Part shown: one piece after another, positions 35,809 to 43,922 of the stretch
Layout of the letters: every line of letters begins with the position of its first letter
Numbering within the stretch: position 1 is the first letter of the stretch
Assembly (NCBI GenBank): GCA_016716715.1
Contig: JADJVE010000019.1
Coordinates: forward strand, 62,001 to 126,000
Length of the DNA stretch: 64,000 bases
Direction of reading: 5' to 3'
Source of the DNA: Acidobacteriota bacterium
GTDB lineage: Bacteria; Acidobacteriota; Thermoanaerobaculia; UBA5066
The notes under the pieces: model-generated
The model's input: only the letters and a program-made list of their open reading frames with translations
Databases searched by the model: none
Told to the model about the DNA's origin: nothing
Position numbers and translations under genes: made by a program

Positions 35809-37956
35809 ATGAAGTTCGCGTACTCCTGGCTCGCCTCGTACCTGCCGGGCCCGGCGCCGGACCCGAAGGAGCTGGGCGACCGCCTGACGGCCGTCGGCTT
35901 CATCGTCGAGGGCGTCGAGGGCGCGGGCGCGGCCACCGTGTACGACGTCGAGATCACCGCGAACCGGCCTGACGGCATGAACCATCGCGGCCTCGCCCGC
36001 GAGGCCGCCGTCGCGCTGCGCCGCGCGTTCGGGGACGCCGAAGCGTCCGTCGCCGTTTCGGAAACCGGGCCGGCGGTGGAGACGCGCGCGGCCGTCGTCG
36101 TCGCCGAACCCGCGCTCTGCTCGCGCTACTCCGCGCGCGTGATCGAGGGCGTGACGATCCGCCCGGCGGCCGCCGCCGTGACGGCGCGCCTCGCCGCGAT
36201 CGGCCAGGGCGCGATCTCCTCGCCCGTCGACGCGACGAACCACGTGCTCTGGGACATCGGCCAGCCGCTCCACGCCTTCGACCTCGACACGCTCGCGAAG
36301 GGGGCCGACGGCCTCCCGACGATCGTCGTGCGGCGCGCGAAGGCGGGCGAGACGCTCGTGACGCTCGACGGCGTGGAGCGCAAGCTCGGACCGCAGCACC
36401 TCGTGATCGCGGACGCCGAAAGGCCCGTCGCCCTTGCGGGCGTCATGGGCGGCCTCGCGACCGCGATCTCGGAGAAGACCACGCGCATCCTTCTCGAGAG
36501 CGCGCACTTCCACCCGGGCGCGGTGCGCAAGACGGCGCGCTCCCTCGGGATGCACACCGACGCCTCGCACCGCTTCGAGCGCGGCACGGACCCCGAAGCG
36601 ACGCTCGACGGCCTGAACCGCGCCGCGCGCCTCATCGTCGCCGACTGTGGCGGCATGGTCGCGAAGGGCGTCGTCGACGTCCGCGCGGAAAGGGCGCCCG
36701 CGGCCGCGCTCTCCCTCCGCCTCTCACGGCTCGCCAGTTTCCTCGGCATGACGATCCCTGAGGGCCGCGTCGTCGAGATCCTCCGCGAGCTCGGGCTCGC
36801 GCCCGTCCTCGAGGGCGGCGCCGTGACGGTGAAGGTCCCGAGCTGGCGCATCGACGTCACGAGCGAGGAAGACCTGATCGAGGAAGTCATCCGCTGCGAG
36901 GGCTACGACCGCCTGCCCGAGACTCTCCCGGCGCCGTTCGTGCCGCGCACGGTTTCGCGCGCCGCGCAGGTGCCCGACCGCGCCCGCGACCTCCTCGCGG
37001 GGATGGGCCTTCTCGAGTGCGTGACGTACTCCTTCGTGTCGGAAGCCGAGAACGCGCCGTTCGCGTCCGCGGCTCCCGGCGCGCCGGTCGTCGTCGAGAA
37101 CCCGCTCGGCGAGCCGTTCACGACGCTGCGCGCGACGCCCGTGATCGGCCTCCTCCAGAGCGCGCAGCACAACGTGCGGCGCGGCATGAAGGACCTCGCC
37201 CTCTTCGAGGTGGGCACGAGCTTCGGATGGAATCCGGAGAAGAAAGAGATTTCTGCTGAAGAGAAGACCGGGGATGGGAGAGTTTCTGAGAAGGTAAGAG
37301 TGGGGATCCTGCTCGCAGGCGCCCGGAACCGCCACTGGGCGCAGACGGAAACGGCGAATTCGGATTTCTTTGAAGGGGCGGGAATCGCAGAAGCCCTCAT
37401 GAGGGGCCTCGGCTTGGGTGGGCCCCGTGCCCTCTTCACCTTCAAAGAAAATCCCTCTTCGCCTTTCTCTTCGTTCCTCGCGGCTGGCAGAGCGGCCGAC
37501 GTTTTCGTGTCGGGCAAGCCCGCGGGCTGGGTGGGCGTCCTCGAGCCGGCTCTCGCCGCCTCGTGGGACCTCGTCGATCCCGTCGTCGCCGATCTCGACC
37601 TCGGTGTCCTCGCCGCCGCGCTGCCGCCGGCCGAGACGTCCGTCGAGCCGCCGTCGAAGTTTCCCGGCAGCGAGGTGGACCTCACGGCGACGCATGCGCT
37701 TTCTCTGCCCTGGGCGGCGCTCGAGGCGGCCGTTCGCAGCGGCGCGCCCGCCGAGCTCGTCGCAATCGAGGCTAAGGGGCGTTACCGCGGCCCCGGCGTC
37801 CCGGACGGATTCGTCAAGACGACCCTGACCCTGCGTTTTGGATCCCCGCGCGGCTCGCTCGCGCGCGAGGACGTGAACGGCTGGCGCGACGCGGCCGCAC
37901 GGCGTCTTCTCGCCCTCGAGGGCGTGAAGGTCGACGGCGTGCCCGCGCCCGCCTGA
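35809..37956 (+). CDS. pheT: Phenylalanyl-tRNA synthetase beta subunit, short form
   Basis: A 715-residue subunit of the same enzyme; it proofreads mischarged Tyr and binds tRNA. B1 region VYDVEITANRPDGMNHRGLAREAA, B3/B4 editing domain with SSPVDATNHVLWDIGQPLHAFD, B5, a catalytic-like core (VTYSFVSE), and the C-terminal FDX-ACB anticodon domain (SKFPGSEVDLTAT to GRYRGPG and LTLRFG). The EMAP-like tRNA-binding domain normally at about 40-150 is missing: after GFIVEGVEG the sequence passes straight to the B1 motif. It is thus about 100 residues shorter than the common form. ATG at 35809 follows the pheS stop by one base. It carries four copies of the dispersed motif between 37246 and 37460. Confidence 0.92.
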   Translation: MKFAYSWLASYLPGPAPDPKELGDRLTAVGFIVEGVEGAGAATVYDVEITANRPDGMNHRGLAREAAVALRRAFGDAEASVAVSETGPAVETRAAVVVAEPALCSRYSARVIEGVTIRPAAAAVTARLAAIGQGAISSPVDATNHVLWDIGQPLHAFDLDTLAKGADGLPTIVVRRAKAGETLVTLDGVERKLGPQHLVIADAERPVALAGVMGGLATAISEKTTRILLESAHFHPGAVRKTARSLGMHTDASHRFERGTDPEATLDGLNRAARLIVADCGGMVAKGVVDVRAERAPAAALSLRLSRLASFLGMTIPEGRVVEILRELGLAPVLEGGAVTVKVPSWRIDVTSEEDLIEEVIRCEGYDRLPETLPAPFVPRTVSRAAQVPDRARDLLAGMGLLECVTYSFVSEAENAPFASAAPGAPVVVENPLGEPFTTLRATPVIGLLQSAQHNVRRGMKDLALFEVGTSFGWNPEKKEISAEEKTGDGRVSEKVRVGILLAGARNRHWAQTETANSDFFEGAGIAEALMRGLGLGGPRALFTFKENPSSPFSSFLAAGRAADVFVSGKPAGWVGVLEPALAASWDLVDPVVADLDLGVLAAALPPAETSVEPPSKFPGSEVDLTATHALSLPWAALEAAVRSGAPAELVAIEAKGRYRGPGVPDGFVKTTLTLRFGSPRGSLAREDVNGWRDAAARRLLALEGVKVDGVPAPA
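37246..37460. repeat. Four dispersed AT-rich motifs in a 215-base stretch of pheT
   Basis: Plus copies at 37246-37268, 37279-37305 (GAGAGTTTCTGAGAAGGTAA) and 37361-37381 (CGGATTTCTTTGAAGGGG), then a minus copy at 37431-37460 (GATTTTCTTTGAAGGTGAAG). The densest cluster in the window. The matching protein stretches (KKEISAEEKTGDGRVSEK, DFFEGAG and TFKENPSSPFSSF) are in variable loops of PheT, one of which looks longer than usual. Confidence 0.65.
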
Positions 37957-37965
37957 GGAGGATGC

Positions 37966-38250
37966 GTGAAGGAAGCCAAGGGAAAGACCGAGAAATCCGA
38001 AGGCTCCCTCGAGCCCGTTCTCGACGCGATCGAGGAGCGGGTCGAGGCGCTCGTCGAGGTCGTGAAGAAGCTCGCCGCCGAGAACGCCCGGCTCGAGTCC
38101 GAGGTCGCGGCCGCGAAGGCCAAGGCGGACGAGGGCGGGGAGGCCGCGATGCTCCTCGCGCGTTACGAGGACGAGCGCAACGCCGTGAAGGAGCGCATCG
38201 AGCGCGTTTTGAGGACCCTGGACGAGGGAAAAGGCGCGGGTAAAGCGTAA
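37966..38250 (+). CDS. ZapB-like coiled-coil protein
   Basis: A 94-residue acidic and helical protein: LEPVLDAIEERVEALVEVVK and LAAENARLESEVAAAK form one long coiled coil, followed by YEDERNAVKERIERVLRTLD. This resembles ZapB, which links ZapA-bound FtsZ rings, and proteins of this type often precede zapA. The identity is inferred from shape and position, not from a sequence signature. GTG at 37966 has GAGGAG upstream and lies ten bases after pheT. It probably forms a unit with zapA, which starts 47 bases on. Confidence 0.65.
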   Translation: MKEAKGKTEKSEGSLEPVLDAIEERVEALVEVVKKLAAENARLESEVAAAKAKADEGGEAAMLLARYEDERNAVKERIERVLRTLDEGKGAGKA

Positions 38251-38296
38251 GAGCGCGTGCTATCCTTTCCGCGCGGCCACGTGCCGCAGCGGAACA

Positions 38297-38650
38297 ATGG
38301 CGAAACCCAGCGTCACACAGGTCGAGATCTTCGGGCAGACGTACTCCGTCCGCGCCGCGGGGGATCCCGGCTACATCAAGGAGCTGGCCGGTTTCGTCGA
38401 CCGGAAGATGCGCGAGGTCTCGGAGCACGCGCCCACGATCGACGCCGCGAAGATCGCCATCCTCACTGCCCTCAACATTTCCGACGAGTTCTACCAGTTT
38501 CGTACCAAGTCAGGCTCCGAGGGTGATCCGGGCCGTCTCGCCGCACGGGCGGGCCGCCTCGTGGAAAAGCTCGACGAGGTCCTGAAGACGTCTCCCTCAA
38601 TTCCGGCGAGGGCCGGCAACGAATCGATCGGCACCCTGCGCGGTGCGTGA
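38297..38650 (+). CDS. zapA: Cell division protein ZapA
   Basis: A 117-residue protein with the ZapA signature: VEIFGQTYSVRAAGDPGYI, LAGFVDRKMREV (first helix) and ILTALNISDEFYQ (dimer helix). It bundles FtsZ filaments at the division site in the cytoplasm. The C-terminal coiled coil is short, and the tail (IPARAGNESIG) is not conserved. It lies between the ZapB-like gene and a 6S-like RNA, the order common to many bacteria, where ssrS follows zapA directly. Confidence 0.9.
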   Translation: MAKPSVTQVEIFGQTYSVRAAGDPGYIKELAGFVDRKMREVSEHAPTIDAAKIAILTALNISDEFYQFRTKSGSEGDPGRLAARAGRLVEKLDEVLKTSPSIPARAGNESIGTLRGA

Positions 38651-38654
38651 ATGG

Positions 38655-38860
38655 GATATGTCCTTGAACCGATATTTCTATCGTGGAGCCTTCGACATCG
38701 GGCCGACCGGTGACGCCCCTTCGGGGGAACTAAAGGTCTGCCCCGGGGTCTCCCCCTGTCTTTTGACGGGTTCAATCGACTTTTCCCACACGGCCGAGGC
38801 GGGGCGCCCTTCTTGGGCATCACCGGAGGGACGTCTCCAGGATCCTGTCGCGCTCTAGTT
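38655..38860 (+). ncRNA. ssrS: 6S RNA candidate
   Basis: A gene-free stretch of 250 bases follows zapA, the usual site of 6S RNA, the transcription regulator that mimics an open promoter and binds sigma-70 polymerase. TTGAACC (38664-38670) pairs with GGTTCAA (38769-38775) about 100 bases on. It is followed by CGATATTTC, a stretch like that after the closing stem in E. coli 6S. Inside, GGGC-C-GACC (38700-38708) pairs with GGTC-T-GCCC (38735-38743), and CCCC-TTCG-GGGG forms a tight apical hairpin. The ends are approximate; a Rfam model would settle it. Confidence 0.55.
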
Positions 38861-38868
38861 CCGGATCA

Positions 38869-38895
38869 CCCTCTCAAACGAACGTTTCGAGGGGG
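38869..38895 (+). promoter_or_regulatory. Hairpin over the rny ribosome-binding site
   Basis: CCCTCTC-AAAC, loop GAAC, GTTT-c-GAGGGGG: an eleven-pair stem with one bulged base. Its 3' arm (GAGGGGG) is also the only Shine-Dalgarno-like sequence before the GTG at 38904. It could hide the ribosome site of rny or end the preceding RNA, though no T tract follows. Confidence 0.5.
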
Positions 38896-38903
38896 ACAGA
38901 CCC

Positions 38904-40505
38904 GTGAGTTCGATTCAATTCATCGTCGTCGAGGTTGCGCTCGCGATTTTCGCCGTGGGCGTCCTCGTGTGGGCCATCCGGTCCCGCGGATCGGCCTCAC
39001 TCGCGAGGGCCGAGGCCGAGCTCGAGGCCAAGAAGGTCCGCGAGGAAGCCAAGATCGCCGCCGAGGCCGCCGTCCGCAGGGCGGAAGCCAACGCCCAGAA
39101 GACCGAGCTGGACGCCAAGGAGCGGCAGCTCAAGGCCCGCGAGGCCGCGGACGCCGAGGCCGCCAAGCGTCGAGCCGAGCTTCTCGACCAGGAAAAGCGC
39201 CTCCTCCAGAAGGAAGAGACGCTCGACAAGAAGATCCTCGCGGCCGAGAAGCGCGAGCAGGACTCGGAGAACCGCGCCCAGAACCTCACGAAGCGCGAGA
39301 AGCGCATGGAGGAGCTGGAGGAAGAGGCGAAGAAGGCCGCAGAGGCCGTCGTCGCCCAGCAGCGCTTGAAGCTCGAGGCCATCGCCGGCCTGACGGCCGA
39401 GCAGGCCAAGCGCGACCTCATCCGCGAGCTCGAGAACGAGGCCCGCCTCGAGGCGACGGGTCTCGTCCGCCGCATCGAGGAAGATGCCGTCGAGAGCGCG
39501 AACTGGAAGGCGAAGCGCCTCCTCTCGATGACGATCCAGCGCATGGCGTCCGACCACGTCGTCGAGACGACCGTGTCGGTTCTCGACCTCCCGTCCGACG
39601 ACATGAAGGGCCGCATCATCGGCCGCGAGGGCCGGAACATCCGCGCCGTCGAGGCCGCGACGGGCGTCGACATCATCATCGACGACACGCCGGAGGCGAT
39701 CCTCCTCTCCTCGTTCGACCCGATCCGCCGCGAAGTCGCGCGCCGCGCGCTCGAGCGCCTCATCCAGGACGGGCGCATCCACCCGGCCCGCATCGAGGAA
39801 GTCGTCGAGAAGGTCCGGGAGGAGCTCTGGCAGGACGTCAAGACGGCCGGCGAAGCCGCGGCGTTCGAGTTCGGCATCGCCGACCTGCACCCCGAGGTCG
39901 TCAAGCTCCTCGGCCGCCTCAAATACCGCACGAGCTACGGGCAGAGCGTCCTCCAGCACTCGAAGGAAGTCGGCTGGGCCGCGTGCCACCTCGCGAGCGA
40001 GCTGGGCGCGGACGTCGCCGTGACGAAGCGCGCGGGGCTCCTCCACGACATCGGCAAGGCCGTCGACCGCGAGCAGGAGGGCACGCACCTCGAGCTCGGA
40101 CGGCAGATCCTGAAGAAGTACGGCGAGAGCGAGGCCGTCATCCACGGGATGGAGTGCCACCACGGCGACTACGAGCCGCGCACGATCGAGGCGGTCCTCG
40201 TGAACGCGGCGGACGCGATTTCGGCGGCCCGCCCCGGCGCCCGCCGCGAGATCCTCGAGACCTACGTCAAGCGCCTCGAGAAGCTCGAGAAGATGACGGA
40301 AGGGATGAAGGGCGTCGAGCGCACGTTCGCGATCCAGGCGGGACGCGAGCTGCGCGTGATCGTGGACGCGAAGAAGATCTCGGACGACGAGTGCCTGTGG
40401 ATGTCGAAGGACATCGCCAAGCGCGTCGAGGCCGAGCTTCAGTACCCCGGGCAGATCAAGATCACGGTGATTCGAGAGACGAGGGCCGTTGATTTTGCCA
40501 AATAG
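38904..40505 (+). CDS. rny: Ribonuclease Y
   Basis: A 533-residue membrane-anchored endoribonuclease that starts mRNA decay. Order: one N-terminal helix (IQFIVVEVALAIFAVGVLVW), a long Ala/Glu/Lys coiled coil (about 35-215), a KH domain (VLDLPSDDMKGRIIGREGRN, about 225-295), and the HD domain with the metal pair in LLHDIGKAVDRE (about 378-389) and the later HHGDYE. Length and order match the family. GTG at 38904 gives the correct N-terminus. ymdB follows after 42 bases, the order known from Bacillus; a dispersed motif lies in that gap. Confidence 0.96.
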   Translation: MSSIQFIVVEVALAIFAVGVLVWAIRSRGSASLARAEAELEAKKVREEAKIAAEAAVRRAEANAQKTELDAKERQLKAREAADAEAAKRRAELLDQEKRLLQKEETLDKKILAAEKREQDSENRAQNLTKREKRMEELEEEAKKAAEAVVAQQRLKLEAIAGLTAEQAKRDLIRELENEARLEATGLVRRIEEDAVESANWKAKRLLSMTIQRMASDHVVETTVSVLDLPSDDMKGRIIGREGRNIRAVEAATGVDIIIDDTPEAILLSSFDPIRREVARRALERLIQDGRIHPARIEEVVEKVREELWQDVKTAGEAAAFEFGIADLHPEVVKLLGRLKYRTSYGQSVLQHSKEVGWAACHLASELGADVAVTKRAGLLHDIGKAVDREQEGTHLELGRQILKKYGESEAVIHGMECHHGDYEPRTIEAVLVNAADAISAARPGARREILETYVKRLEKLEKMTEGMKGVERTFAIQAGRELRVIVDAKKISDDECLWMSKDIAKRVEAELQYPGQIKITVIRETRAVDFAK

Positions 40506-40510
40506 AAGAG

Positions 40511-40543
40511 GAAGAGAAGATTTTCTTGGAAGGGTAAGAGGGG
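40511..40543 (+). repeat. Dispersed AT-rich motif between rny and ymdB
   Basis: A plus copy, GAAGAGAAGATTTTCTTGGA then AGGGTAAGAGGGG, the cleanest match to the full consensus. It fills the 42-base gap between the two genes. The AAGAGGGG end lies four bases before the TTG start of ymdB and would be its ribosome-binding site. Confidence 0.65.
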
Positions 40544-40547
40544 CCGC

Positions 40548-41339
40548 TTGAAGCTCTTGTTCGTCGGTGATGTGGTTGGCAAGCCCGGGCGCCGGGCTCT
40601 CGGCCTGCTCGAGAAGCTGATCGCGCGCGAGCACGTCGACTTCACGGTCGTGAACATCGAGAACGCGGCCGGCGGGTTCGGCGTGACGGCGGAGCTTTTC
40701 GCCGACATGTCGAAGCTCCCGATCGACGTCTTCACGTCGGGAAACCACATCTGGGACAAAAAGGACTTCGTTCCCCTCCTCGACGACCTCGAGAACCTCC
40801 TGCGCCCCGCCAACTACCCGCCGGGCAATCCGGGCCGGGGCTGGACGATCCAGACGACGCAGGGCGGGATCCCCGTCGGCGTCGTGAACCTGCAGGGGCA
40901 GGTCTTCATGGCGAACACGGACTCGCCGTTCCGCGTCGGCGACGCGGTGCTCGCCGAAATGCGCGCCAAGCGGCCGGAGATGAAGGTCGTCCTGATCGAC
41001 ATTCACGCCGAGGCGACGTCCGAGAAGCAGGCGATCGGCTGGTGGTTCGACGGCCGCGCGTCGCTCGTGATCGGCACGCACACGCACGTCCCGACGGCCG
41101 ACGCCCGGATCCTGCCGAAGGGCACCGCCTATCAGGGCGACGCCGGCATGACGGGCGCCTACGAGGGGATCATCGGGTTCGACCCGAAGCACATCCTCGA
41201 GAAGTTCCTCCACCAGACGCCGCGCTCCATGGAGACGGCCACCCGCGACGTGCGCCTCTGCGGCGCCATCGTGGACGTGGACGAGGCGACGGGGAAGGCC
41301 CGCACGATCACCTCGATCCAGGAGAAGCTGGCCACCTGA
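40548..41339 (+). CDS. ymdB: YmdB-family metallophosphodiesterase
   Basis: A 263-residue enzyme of the TIGR00282 family (2',3'-cyclic-nucleotide phosphodiesterase related). Metal-site motifs of calcineurin-like esterases: LFVGDVVGKPGRR (about 4-16), NIENAAGGFG, TSGNHIWDKK (about 64-73), DIHAEATSEK (about 148-157) and GTHTHVPTADA (about 174-184). GDAGMTGAYEGIIGFDP is the family signature. In Bacillus YmdB lies beside rny and affects biofilm genes and RNA turnover; the same coupling is likely. TTG at 40548 is required, since the first strand begins at LLFVGD and no ATG is close. Length is normal. Confidence 0.93.
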   Translation: MKLLFVGDVVGKPGRRALGLLEKLIAREHVDFTVVNIENAAGGFGVTAELFADMSKLPIDVFTSGNHIWDKKDFVPLLDDLENLLRPANYPPGNPGRGWTIQTTQGGIPVGVVNLQGQVFMANTDSPFRVGDAVLAEMRAKRPEMKVVLIDIHAEATSEKQAIGWWFDGRASLVIGTHTHVPTADARILPKGTAYQGDAGMTGAYEGIIGFDPKHILEKFLHQTPRSMETATRDVRLCGAIVDVDEATGKARTITSIQEKLAT

Positions 41340-41350
41340 CCGGCCGCGTC

Positions 41351-42427
41351 GTGGACAAGCGCACGCGGCTCCTCGCCCTCGCGGTCTTCGCGGTCACGTT
41401 CGCGTTTGCGGCCGAGCCGCTTCTCACCGGGCGGGGCACGGACTTCCGCGCCTACCTCGAGGCCGCGAACGCGTTGCGCGCCGGTCACGACCCGTATGCG
41501 GGCGTGTATCCGTACCTTTACCCGCCGCTCCTCGCGCTCGTCCTCGTGCCGCTCACGTTCCTGCCGCCCGCGGCGGCGGCGTGGATCTGGGCCGCGGCCT
41601 CTGCGGCGGCGCTCGCCGCGAGCGCCGCGTTCGTCGCGAAGGGCTCCGCGCGCGTCCTCGTCCTCGCGCTCCTCTTCGCGCCGTTCGCCGCGACGCAGTG
41701 GAACCTCCAGGCGAACGCGTTCGTCCTTCTCCTCCTCGTTCTCGCGCGCGACCGTCTGGACCGCGGGTTCGAAGGGAGCGGCGGGGCGCTCCTCGGCCTC
41801 TCGATCGCCCTCAAGCCCTTCGGCCTCCTCGCCGCGTGCGCCCTCGCCCTCGCGGGGCGGTGGCGCGCGGCCCTGGCCGCGGGCGCGGCGGCGGTCCTCC
41901 CGTTCGTCCTCGTCGTGCCGTTCCTGGGAGGGTCGGGAGCGGTCGACGCGGCGGGTTCGGTGAAGCGGATTCTCTCGTCCTCCTGGGTCGAGACGTACGG
42001 CGGAAACGTGGCGCTGAACGGCTCGCTCGACCGCCTCCTCCCGGAGGGCGCGGGCTCCTCCCGCCACCGGGCGGTGGGCCTCGCGATCGCGGGCTGGACG
42101 CTCGCCCTCGTCGCCGCCGCCGCCGCGGGCGCCGTCCGAGGCGGAAAGCGCCTGCGCCCGTCGGCGGTCGTGGACGCGGCGCTCGCCGCGACCCTCCTCG
42201 GCGCCTCGTCGTCGTGGCTGCACCACTCGACGGTTCTCTTCCCGGCCGTCGCGGCGCTCGGCCCGCCCGCGCAGATGGCCGTCGTCGCGCTGTACGGCGT
42301 CGCGGCGGCATGGCGCGCGTTCGCGGGGCTCGGCGTCGCCGGCGGCGCCGCGGCCTCGTTCGCCGGAACAGCGGCGCTCGCCGCAGTGTGGTTCCTCGCG
42401 TCCCGCCGGGCCGCGGAACCCTGCTAG
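41351..42427 (+). CDS. GT87-like membrane glycosyltransferase
   Basis: A 358-residue protein with about nine hydrophobic helices, beginning TRLLALAVFAVTFAFAAEPL. GRGTDFRAYLEAANALRAGHDPY carries the Asp of the GT-C/GT87 (DUF2029) active loop, and YPYLYPPLLALVLVPLTFL follows, as in mannosyltransferase-like members. They transfer a sugar from a polyprenyl-phosphate donor on the outer face of the inner membrane. GTG at 41351 lies 11 bases after ymdB. Ala and Leu make up most of the sequence. The sugar and acceptor are unknown; the O-antigen ligase gene two genes on suggests surface polysaccharide work. Confidence 0.75.
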   Translation: MDKRTRLLALAVFAVTFAFAAEPLLTGRGTDFRAYLEAANALRAGHDPYAGVYPYLYPPLLALVLVPLTFLPPAAAAWIWAAASAAALAASAAFVAKGSARVLVLALLFAPFAATQWNLQANAFVLLLLVLARDRLDRGFEGSGGALLGLSIALKPFGLLAACALALAGRWRAALAAGAAAVLPFVLVVPFLGGSGAVDAAGSVKRILSSSWVETYGGNVALNGSLDRLLPEGAGSSRHRAVGLAIAGWTLALVAAAAAGAVRGGKRLRPSAVVDAALAATLLGASSSWLHHSTVLFPAVAALGPPAQMAVVALYGVAAAWRAFAGLGVAGGAAASFAGTAALAAVWFLASRRAAEPC

Positions 42428-42436
42428 GATCGCCGC

Positions 42437-42694
42437 ATGGCCGTCGACAAGGAACTGCTCGACATCCTCGCGTGTCCCGCGTGCGACGCGCGGCCTGCCG
42501 TGACGCTGTGCACGCTCCGCGGCGACGTGGCGAAGGCGGTCGTCGAGAAGTACCGCGAGTCGCTGAAGGACGAGGAGCCGGTCGTGACGCAGGGGCTGTC
42601 CTGCGCCGCGTGCGGCCGCGTCTACCCGATCGTTTCGGACATTCCGGTCATGCTCGTCGAGGAGGCGCTTCCGGCGGACGCCCGGGAGGCCTGA
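42437..42694 (+). CDS. Trm112-family zinc ribbon protein
   Basis: An 85-residue protein with the zinc pairs LACPACDAR (about 12-20) and LSCAACGRVYPI (about 54-65), followed by VSDIPVMLVEEA, the signature of Trm112/UPF0434. Bacterial Trm112 proteins may activate methyltransferases, but the partner is unknown; in E. coli the related YcaR is uncharacterised. ATG at 42437 follows the GT87 stop by nine bases. The C-terminus is very acidic. It probably shares a transcript with the flanking genes. Confidence 0.85.
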   Translation: MAVDKELLDILACPACDARPAVTLCTLRGDVAKAVVEKYRESLKDEEPVVTQGLSCAACGRVYPIVSDIPVMLVEEALPADAREA

Positions 42695-42758
42695 CCCTCC
42701 CCTGAGGCTTCTCCCCGAACCGATCGCGCGCCGGAGCGGATTCGAACGCGCGACGTTC

Positions 42759-43913
42759 GTGTTCTTCCTGCTCGGCATCGGATGCGTGCCGGGCATCGGC
42801 GTCGCGAACGTCGGTCTCGCGCTCTGCCTCGTGTCGGCGCTCGCGTGGCGGTGGCAGGCGCGGAAGGCGGGGGAGGACTTCCTCGGGCCGTTCCGGCGGA
42901 CGACGCCGGTCCACCGGCCCATCGCGGCGTTCGTCTTCCTCTCGGTCGTCTCGTGCGTCTTCTCGACGCTTCCGTCGAAGTCGCTGCTCCAGATCAAGGG
43001 CTATGGGACCTTCCTGCTCGTCGTCTTCACCGCGGCGCTCCTCGACGACGAGGCGGACGTGAAGCTCGCCGTGGACGTGTGGCGTACGACCGCCCTCTAC
43101 CTCGTCCTGCGCGGCTTCGCGGAGTGGATCTCCGGTTCGCCGAGCCTCGATTTCCGGATCGCGGGCGGCCTCTCCGTCTACATGACGTACGCGGGGCTCC
43201 TCCTCGTCCTCGTGCCGCTGCTCGGCGCGCGCGGGGTCTCGGGAGGATCGCGCTGGGCGCGGGTCGCCGACGTCGCCGTCGCGCTCGCGGGCGCGCTCGC
43301 GATGGCCCTCACGCTGACGCGCGGCGCCTACCTGGGCCTCGCCGTCGCCGTCGTCGCCGTCCTTCTCGCGGCGCGGCCGCGTCTCGCGCTCGCCGCGCCC
43401 TTCGCGATCGCGCTCTTCTTCGTCCTGATGCCGCTGCCGGTCCGGGACCGGCTCGCCTCTGCGACGAACCCGCGCGACGTGACGATGAACGATCGCGTCG
43501 CGATGTGGAAGGCGGGCCGGGCCATGGTCGCGGACCACCCGGCGACGGGCGTCGGGCCCGGTCGCGTCAAGGCGCTCTACCCCTCGTACCGCGTGCCTGG
43601 ATTCGTCAACCCGATTCCGGGCCACCTCCACAACAACGTCGTCATGATCGCGGCGGAGACGGGGATCCCCTCCCTGCTCGCGTACCTCGCGTTCGTGGGG
43701 GCGTTCTTCCTCGGGGCGCTCCGGATCCTGCGCCGCACGCCGCGCGGTGATCCCGCGCGGGGCGTCACGCTCGGGGCCATCGGCGCGATGGCGGCGCTCT
43801 TCGCTGCCGGGATGTTCGAGTACAACTTCGGCGACGTCGAGGTCCTCATGGCGACGCTCGTCGTCGCGACGCTGCCGTTCGCCGCCGTCCGCTCCGCCCG
43901 CCCCGCCGACTAG
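42759..43913 (+). CDS. O-antigen ligase / polymerase (WaaL/Wzy) family membrane protein
   Basis: A 384-residue polytopic protein with about eleven helices. A large periplasmic loop (about 225-300) holds TMNDRVAMWKAGRAMVADHP, GVGPGRVKALYPSYR and PIPGHLHNNVVMIAAETG, the conserved Arg and His of the O-antigen ligase superfamily (PF04932). These proteins join or polymerise lipid-linked sugars on the outer face of the membrane. The GTG at 42759 is listed, but the frame is open upstream to a CTG near 42702 (LRLLPEPIARRSGFERATF), which could be the true N-terminus. It stands 64 bases after the Trm112-like gene. Confidence 0.85.
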   Translation: MFFLLGIGCVPGIGVANVGLALCLVSALAWRWQARKAGEDFLGPFRRTTPVHRPIAAFVFLSVVSCVFSTLPSKSLLQIKGYGTFLLVVFTAALLDDEADVKLAVDVWRTTALYLVLRGFAEWISGSPSLDFRIAGGLSVYMTYAGLLLVLVPLLGARGVSGGSRWARVADVAVALAGALAMALTLTRGAYLGLAVAVVAVLLAARPRLALAAPFAIALFFVLMPLPVRDRLASATNPRDVTMNDRVAMWKAGRAMVADHPATGVGPGRVKALYPSYRVPGFVNPIPGHLHNNVVMIAAETGIPSLLAYLAFVGAFFLGALRILRRTPRGDPARGVTLGAIGAMAALFAAGMFEYNFGDVEVLMATLVVATLPFAAVRSARPAD

Positions 43914-43922
43914 AATCGGCCG

